Shown here: piece by piece, positions 59,325-64,000 of the stretch
How the letters are laid out: every line of letters begins with the position of its first letter
How positions within the stretch are numbered: position 1 is the stretch's first letter
NCBI RefSeq assembly: GCF_010468615.1
Contig: NZ_WUEH01000008.1
Location: 62,001 to 126,000 of the forward strand
DNA from: Pseudodesulfovibrio sp. JC047
GTDB taxonomy: Bacteria > Desulfobacterota > Desulfovibrionia > Desulfovibrionales > Desulfovibrionaceae
Direction of reading: 5' to 3'
Length of the DNA stretch: 64,000 nt
The notes under the pieces: model-generated
What the model saw: only the letters and a program-made list of their open reading frames with translations
Told to the model about the DNA's origin: nothing
Databases searched by the model: none
Made by a program: the position numbers and the translations under genes

Positions 59325-60734
59325 TTAGAAATACTGCTTGCGTTTTGAAGAAGACGGAATGCCCATGGCGGAACGGTATTTTGCAACAGTGCGTCGGGCG
59401 ATATTAACCTCGAGTTCTTCCTTGAGAATATCACCAATCCGTTCATCGCTTAAAGGTTTTTTCGAGTCTTCATCTGCAATCATTTTCTTGATGAGCGCCT
59501 TGACGCTCTCTGAACCCACTTGTGACCCATCGTCCAAATCCAAGGCTGAGTTGAAAAAAAACTTCAGCTCATAAATGCCATGTGGAGTCGAAACATACTT
59601 ACTCGTGGTAATCCGGCTCACGGTGGATTCATGCATCTCGATATCTTCGGCGACCTCCTTGAGGATCAATGGTTTGAGTTTTGTCACGCCTTCTTCAAAA
59701 AAATCTCGTTGAAAACCGACAATACTCTCAACCACTTTGTACAATGTTCTCTGACGCTGGTACAGACTTTTCATCAGCCATGCGGCAGACCGCATTTTTT
59801 CTTGAAAATATTCTTTTTCTTTGTGTGCGGCCCCTTTCATGGAATCCATATAAAAGGCGTTCATCTGTAATCGTGGCAATCCGTCTTCATTCAAAATGAT
59901 GATGAAATCGTCACCATACTTGTACACGAAGACATCCGGGCTGACATAATGCGGCTCGGTGCTGGAAAAATTGGTCCCGGGCATAGGGTCAAGCGTTTGC
60001 ATTAAATCCAGATAGGACTTGAGATCTTCCATGGAAATCTTGAATTTACGAGCCAAAGGCTTATACCGATTCTTTTCGAGATCTTCCAAATGGTCGGTGA
60101 CAAGCGAAACAAGAACGGGATCGTCATATCCTAAGACATCCATCTGAACTAACAGACATTCCTGTGGCGTTCGTGAAGCGACCCCGACAGGATCAAGTCG
60201 TTGGATCCGAAGAATGGTTGATTCAATGTCTTCGCTGGACGCGTCAACCATGGATTGCAGATCCTCGGTGGAGGCCTGCAAATAACCATTTGAATCAAGA
60301 TTACCGAGAATCATTTCACCGATCGCAATTTCCTGTTCGGTAAAATTGGAAAGCCGCATTTGCCAATTGATATGCCCCTCAAGAGAGGGCTTCGAAGCGA
60401 GACGAGCCTCGAAAGACATCCCTTCTTCGGGGATTTCGGCGTCGCGACCAGTGGCCTGTTTTGAAGTGCTGGAAAATTCTCCCAGGTAATTTTCCCAGTC
60501 GGCATTACGAACCAACTCTTCTTCAGCCTGGGATTCGGTCAACGTTTCCGACGCATCAGCAACATCAGCTTCCGTTTCCTTTTCATCAAGAAAAGGATTT
60601 TCCAGAAGTTCCTGCTGAACAGTTTCAAGCAACTCCAGACGAGAGAGTTGCAGCAATTTAATGGCCTGCTGCAACTGTGGTGTCATGACCAATTGCTGAG
60701 AAAGCTTGAGTTGTTGTCTAAGTTCCAATCCCAT
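59325..60734 (-). CDS. rpoN: RNA polymerase sigma-54 factor
   Basis: The 469-residue factor has the glutamine/leucine-rich activator-interacting region I (MGLELRQQLKLSQQLVMTPQ), an acidic linker ('EKETEADVADASETLTESQA'), the core-binding domain and the C-terminal DNA-binding domain with the RpoN box ('ARRTVAKYRSAM'). It directs transcription of nitrogen, motility and other genes with bEBP activators. It is first in the rpoN-hpf-ptsN-rapZ-PTS operon; 237 bp separate it from lptB, which ends in a terminator. Confidence 0.95.
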   Translation of the reverse strand: MGLELRQQLKLSQQLVMTPQLQQAIKLLQLSRLELLETVQQELLENPFLDEKETEADVADASETLTESQAEEELVRNADWENYLGEFSSTSKQATGRDAEIPEEGMSFEARLASKPSLEGHINWQMRLSNFTEQEIAIGEMILGNLDSNGYLQASTEDLQSMVDASSEDIESTILRIQRLDPVGVASRTPQECLLVQMDVLGYDDPVLVSLVTDHLEDLEKNRYKPLARKFKISMEDLKSYLDLMQTLDPMPGTNFSSTEPHYVSPDVFVYKYGDDFIIILNEDGLPRLQMNAFYMDSMKGAAHKEKEYFQEKMRSAAWLMKSLYQRQRTLYKVVESIVGFQRDFFEEGVTKLKPLILKEVAEDIEMHESTVSRITTSKYVSTPHGIYELKFFFNSALDLDDGSQVGSESVKALIKKMIADEDSKKPLSDERIGDILKEELEVNIARRTVAKYRSAMGIPSSSKRKQYF

Positions 60735-60906
60735 AATGTATTTCTCGAAAGGCTAATAGAGTCTTGTTTGATCCACCGGGTTCAAAGCAGGTTCCGGTTC
60801 TCCCTTTATGATTCTGATTTAAGTATGTCACACCTACGACAACGAAGCAAGGAGATTGTTATAACCTGCCGTTACTATTCATTATATAGTGGCATTGAAA
60901 TAGCAT

Positions 60907-60935
60907 GAAAAAGTGTACCAACGATTGGGTACACT
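60907..60935 (-). terminator. Terminator of the kdsAC-lptCAB operon
   Basis: AGTGTACC (60912-60919) / GGTACACT (60928-60935), 8 bp with an 8-nt loop, followed on the minus strand by TTTTTC, 37 bp past the lptB stop. Confidence 0.8.
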
Positions 60936-60971
60936 GTAAATCGAGAAAGCGTAAAAGTTGAAACGCGGGAA

Positions 60972-61697
60972 TTACAGGCTGAAGTCCTCGCCAAGATAAA
61001 TCTGTCGTGCACGACTGTTTTGAACAATTTCTTCAGGCGATCCTTCAAGAATAACATTGCCTTCATACACAAGGTATGCCCTGTCACAAATGTTCAACGT
61101 CTCACGCACGTTATGATCGGAAATCAGAATACCGATTCCCATACTTTTCAAGACTGAAATAATTTCTTGAATATCAATGACCGCGATGGGGTCAATCCCT
61201 GCAAACGGTTCATCCAAAAGGATAAATTGTGGATCAAGAATCAAAGCCCGTGCAATCTCAAGCCGACGACGTTCTCCACCAGACAAAAACATGGCAGCCT
61301 GATCGGCCAATTTCGTGATGGTAAACATCTCCATCAATTCATTGGCCCGGGCCATTTGCTTTTTGGCAGACAATGAAGTCTGTTCAAGGATGATTTCCAA
61401 ATTTTGTCGGACAGTTAGCTTTTTGAAAATGGAACTTTCCTGTGGAAGATAACTCACTCCCATTCGAGCCCGTTCATGAAGCGGTTTTTCCGTCAAATCT
61501 ATGCCGCTCAAAGTCACATTGCCGGTATTTGGCTCGACAATGCCCACAAGCATATAGAATGTCGTTGTCTTTCCCGCGCCATTCGGACCGAGTAGCCCTA
61601 CAACCTCTTGAGGATTCAGCTCCAGATTGATGCCGTGCACGACCTCTTTTTGGCCATACCGTTTGGAAAGATTTGTCGCCCGGAGTCCTTTTTCCAT
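60972..61697 (-). CDS. lptB: LPS export ABC transporter ATP-binding protein LptB
   Basis: The 241-residue ATPase has Walker A 'LLGPNGAGKTTTFYML' near residue 33, 'MGVSYLPQESSIFKKLTV' (Q-loop), signature 'FLSGGERRRLEIARAL' and Walker B 'FILLDEPFAGIDPIAV', typical of LptB. With LptFG (not here) it extracts LPS from the inner membrane. It directly follows lptA (stop and start adjacent). Confidence 0.94.
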   Translation of the reverse strand: MEKGLRATNLSKRYGQKEVVHGINLELNPQEVVGLLGPNGAGKTTTFYMLVGIVEPNTGNVTLSGIDLTEKPLHERARMGVSYLPQESSIFKKLTVRQNLEIILEQTSLSAKKQMARANELMEMFTITKLADQAAMFLSGGERRRLEIARALILDPQFILLDEPFAGIDPIAVIDIQEIISVLKSMGIGILISDHNVRETLNICDRAYLVYEGNVILEGSPEEIVQNSRARQIYLGEDFSL

Positions 61698-62552
61698 TTA
61701 TTGCACCTTCATGTTGCCAGGTGTCATGAAAATAGCCTTGACCCGTTGCCCGGTTCCACCCACCACTTCAGATCGATTGTCTTTGATATCAAATTTGATA
61801 ATTTCGCCGGTCAGACTATTAGGACCGTCCTGCAACAAAGGGTTCTGCTCCATTTGCAACATTTGTTCTGTGACAAAATACGTGAGTTTGCCACAGGTAC
61901 CTTCCGATGTACCTTTCTTGGCTTTGACATTTCCCTCTGCAATGATGCGATCAACACTGTCCGCGGTCAATTTCTTGCCGGTTTTGGAAGAAAGATATGC
62001 AGACAAGGAATCGGCCCACAACGTAAGTTGTCCATGCTCGGCAACAACATTCCCCACAAACGAAACAACCTTTCCGGTCTCGTCATACGTCATCCGGTCA
62101 GAAGTAATTTTGACCGGCATTTTGCTTGGATCGATTCCAATTTTTGAGGCATCTTCCCGAGGTGCCGCGACAACGGGGGCCTTGACCTTACCCTCTCCTT
62201 TTTCCGTGGAAGAAACGGTTTGAGCCTGTTGTTGTTTTTCAACCTGAGACAGCACGGTCTCTTCAACTGGCTCCAAGAATTTGATATTGGAATATCCTAT
62301 GGCTTTTTTCTTTTCCCGAACCGCTTCGGTGGGATTAAAAACTGCTGCCCATCCATTTTTGATAAAATCAACTTTGACCCGTTGTCCTTTGGTCAAAGTC
62401 AGCACATGCTCACTCGCTTTGTCAGGACGTTCCCGGACATTGAGATTAACAGTGGCTTCTCGAAGCTCTCCCCATTCCCCAGCCTGGACCGTAGAAGGGA
62501 AAATCAACAATGCCACCCCAAAAAATAGGGCCAATATATCTCGTTTTGTCAT
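61698..62552 (-). CDS. lptA: LptA-like LPS transport protein with N-terminal SH3 domain
   Basis: The 284-residue periplasmic protein has a signal peptide (MTKRDILALFFGVALLIFPS), then a bacterial SH3 domain ('TVNLNVRERPDKASEHVLTL', 'KGQRVKVDFIKNGWAAVF'), a Gln/Ser/Lys linker and a C-terminal OstA/LptA beta-jellyroll ('ITSDRMTYDETGKVVSFVGN', 'VVAEHGQLTLWADSL', 'IIAEGNVKAKKGT'). E. coli LptA lacks the SH3 part. ATG 62552 is chosen because GAGGAG lies 10 nt upstream. It bridges LPS from LptC to the outer-membrane LptD; the SH3 domain may bind peptidoglycan (inference). Confidence 0.87.
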   Translation of the reverse strand: MTKRDILALFFGVALLIFPSTVQAGEWGELREATVNLNVRERPDKASEHVLTLTKGQRVKVDFIKNGWAAVFNPTEAVREKKKAIGYSNIKFLEPVEETVLSQVEKQQQAQTVSSTEKGEGKVKAPVVAAPREDASKIGIDPSKMPVKITSDRMTYDETGKVVSFVGNVVAEHGQLTLWADSLSAYLSSKTGKKLTADSVDRIIAEGNVKAKKGTSEGTCGKLTYFVTEQMLQMEQNPLLQDGPNSLTGEIIKFDIKDNRSEVVGGTGQRVKAIFMTPGNMKVQ

Positions 62553-62559
62553 GAACGAC

Positions 62560-63177
62560 TCACTCCTCATCTTCATCCGGCAAATTGGTATCGAACCCTT
62601 CGGGGGCAAGCAAAGCCGTCACAGCTCCGGCAGCCACAAGCTGTCGAGTCACAAGATCAATTTCCAGGGCCGTGGCCTGAATGGTCAAATCTGGACGACG
62701 AACTGTCACCCCGCCCTTGAGATACACTTTATCGATTGCACCAACATAATCAAGTTGCTGCGCATCCAGGGCCAGTGTCCCGAATCGTCCGGAAACATTA
62801 TCATACAATGTCAGATTGTCATTGGCCTGATCGACTTCTCCACGATCAGACCGGACATAGACTTCTTTACGATCCGTGCCCAAAAAAGCCGTCAACTGCG
62901 GCGTTTCGACACCGATCAACCCTCTTTCCTGATTATATTTTGCCGTTTTTGCGAGCAATTTCCACGTCAGGCTTCCCTGTTTACCTTGAACAAGTTCAAT
63001 GTCCTTGGCAACGACATTCGCTTCTTCCAGCAAACGTTGGCGTGATTTGGAACCTTCTGTCTGCAAGGCCTCGTGCTCGATAATCGGATCAGCAAAAAAA
63101 ACAGCGTTGATCGTCAGCCCGGCAACAAGACCAATGGCAAAAATCAAAAGAATTATGAGCGTAGGACGCCGTTTCAT
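62560..63177 (-). CDS. lptC: LPS export protein LptC
   Basis: The 205-residue protein has one N-terminal span ([20 protein letters not shown]) and a periplasmic LptC beta-jellyroll ('DIELVQGKQGSLTWKLLAKT', 'VYVRSDRGEVDQANDNLTLY', 'VYLKGGVTVRRPDLTI'). It ends in an acidic tail (LPDEDEE). ATG 63177 shares its A with the kdsC stop (TAATG). It takes LPS from LptB2FG to LptA. Confidence 0.9.
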   Translation of the reverse strand: MKRRPTLIILLIFAIGLVAGLTINAVFFADPIIEHEALQTEGSKSRQRLLEEANVVAKDIELVQGKQGSLTWKLLAKTAKYNQERGLIGVETPQLTAFLGTDRKEVYVRSDRGEVDQANDNLTLYDNVSGRFGTLALDAQQLDYVGAIDKVYLKGGVTVRRPDLTIQATALEIDLVTRQLVAAGAVTALLAPEGFDTNLPDEDEE

Positions 63178-63704
63178 TACTTGATCCACTGCTGCAATGC
63201 CGCGTCCTTGAGGCCCCGGGCTTCGAGGATGAACATAATGGCTTCTCTGACAGCCCCTTCTCCTCCAGCACGGGAAGCAACCCAATCCGCCGCTTCAATG
63301 GTTTCAGAAACAGCATTGGGCACACTCATGGCCAAACCGACAGTACTCATGGCACCAAGATCAATCCAATCATCGCCCATAAAGGCAGCTTCAGAGACTG
63401 AAATCCCAATACTTTCACATATTTCTTGCACCAAAGGTGCCTTATCATGCTTCCCTGCATAATAATGCGTGATCCCCAATTCCCGAACCCGTTTTTCAAC
63501 AGGTTTTTGATTGAGTCCCGTGATTACCGCAATTTCAAGTCCTACGGCTTGCGCCAATTTTATGCCCAATCCATCCTGAACATGAAATCGTTTCATGATG
63601 AATCCCTGGTCGCCATAATACAGGCCACCGTCAGTTAGGACACCATCGACGTCAAGAATCAAGAGCTTGACGTTTTGTGCGAGCACTGCCGCGCTATCCT
63701 TCAC
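63177..63704 (-). CDS. kdsC: 3-deoxy-D-manno-octulosonate 8-phosphate phosphatase (KdsC, HAD family)
   Basis: The 175-residue HAD phosphatase lacks a cap domain. The nucleophile motif is '[17 protein letters not shown]' with DxD at about 18-20, motif III Lys is in '[11 protein letters not shown]', and '[13 protein letters not shown]' is the last motif. It releases Kdo from Kdo-8-phosphate. GTG 63704 lies inside the 3' end of kdsA (overlap 11 bp), so the two are coupled. Confidence 0.93.
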   Translation of the reverse strand: MKDSAAVLAQNVKLLILDVDGVLTDGGLYYGDQGFIMKRFHVQDGLGIKLAQAVGLEIAVITGLNQKPVEKRVRELGITHYYAGKHDKAPLVQEICESIGISVSEAAFMGDDWIDLGAMSTVGLAMSVPNAVSETIEAADWVASRAGGEGAVREAIMFILEARGLKDAALQQWIK

Positions 63705-64000
63705 GGTTCAACTCCCACAAGGCTTTCAAACGCACTAAAAGTTTTTCAACAGTGCTGAGATGCAGGCTGTTCGGCCCATCACATAACGCATTATCCGGAT
63801 CGGGATGCACTTCCATGAACACGCCATTGGCCCCGGCCGAAACCGCAGCCGAAGCGAGAATCGCGACATACTCACGCTGTCCACCAGACATTCCGCCCAA
63901 CCCACCGGGCAATTGCACCGAATGAGTGGCATCCATGACCACAGGAACTCCAAAGCTCTGCATCTGCGGAATGGATCGCATATCCACCACCAGATTGTTA
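63694..64000 (-). CDS. kdsA: 3-deoxy-8-phosphooctulonate synthase (partial, 5' end outside window)
   Basis: The C-terminal 102 codons are present; the start lies beyond base 64000. '[16 protein letters not shown]' and '[20 protein letters not shown]' with '[15 protein letters not shown]' are diagnostic KdsA segments. It condenses phosphoenolpyruvate with arabinose-5-phosphate. It is the most upstream gene visible of the kdsA-kdsC-lptC-lptA-lptB operon. Confidence 0.93.
   Translation of the reverse strand, partial: NNLVVDMRSIPQMQSFGVPVVMDATHSVQLPGGLGGMSGGQREYVAILASAAVSAGANGVFMEVHPDPDNALCDGPNSLHLSTVEKLLVRLKALWELNREG

Noticed and set aside
1-64000. tRNA, rRNA, CRISPR, IS or prophage elements
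   Set aside because: I looked for T-loop-like motifs, regular direct repeats, transposase motifs and terminal inverted repeats by eye and found none; a tool-based scan could still reveal a weak tRNA or ncRNA.

Overview
The window is chromosomal DNA of a sulfate-reducing Desulfovibrionaceae bacterium; a Pseudodesulfovibrio-like genome of roughly 50 % GC is my best guess. The signs are the SirC-HemX-HemA cluster, an adenylate kinase with the Cys/His/Cys/Cys metal site known from Desulfovibrio gigas, a three-way split glutamate synthase, an Mn-dependent pyrophosphatase, a PxxKW small Cys protein and the rpoN-hpf-ptsN-rapZ-PTS cluster. Genes are densely packed in short operons on both strands. 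I see no rRNA, tRNA, IS element, prophage or CRISPR array; this is core genome.

Layout. 1-1.9 kb (-): two glycosyltransferases. 2.0-6.2 kb (+): tetrapyrrole genes (sirC, hemX, hemA), a conserved hypothetical and tilS, then adk. 7.2-10.4 kb (-): yajC-secD-secF. 10.4-15.6 kb (-): split glutamate synthase with a ferredoxin and an FAD oxidoreductase. 16.1-17.8 kb (+): a 48-aa accessory protein plus a sodium:solute symporter behind a leader that can fold two ways. 18-25 kb (+): dut, argD, prmA, a MagIII-like glycosylase, and a degenerate EnvC with CtpA and YibQ. 25.4-30.6 kb (+): fliM, a TrpXYZ-like ABC transporter, ndk, proC. 30.7-39.9 kb (-): cbiB, the macromolecular-synthesis operon rpsU-yqeY-mutS2-dnaG-rpoD, a 56-aa membrane protein, HU and rsmA. 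40-53.7 kb (+): apt-mtnP-mtaD, the PxxKW protein, an M20 hydrolase, mnmG, corC-lnt, prfB with its programmed frameshift, a diguanylate cyclase, an FlhG-like ATPase, HU/IHF, a candidate selenoprotein and dapA. 53.8-64 kb (-): a periplasmic solute-binding protein, ppaC, PTS IIC/IIB/IIA, rapZ, ptsN, hpf, rpoN, and lptB-lptA-lptC-kdsC-kdsA.

The most interesting items are recoding events. At 51909-52769 an UshA-like exported protein reads through an in-frame TGA (codon 45, motif CPS-U-GG), and a bacterial SECIS-like hairpin follows at the expected distance. prfB uses the classical +1 shift. The PTS IIC gene is interrupted at a run of nine A/T and needs slippage, a -1 shift or a sequence correction to be whole. 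Others are the split glutamate synthase, an SH3-LptA fusion, an EnvC whose LytM domain has lost every zinc ligand, and competing hairpins before the symporter.

The genes cooperate in envelope building (kdsA/kdsC to LptCAB, lnt, EnvC/CtpA/YibQ, SecDF-YajC), nitrogen and amino-acid metabolism (glutamate synthase, argD, proC, dapA, with rpoN and ptsN as regulators), methylthioadenosine salvage (mtnP, mtaD, apt) and information processing.
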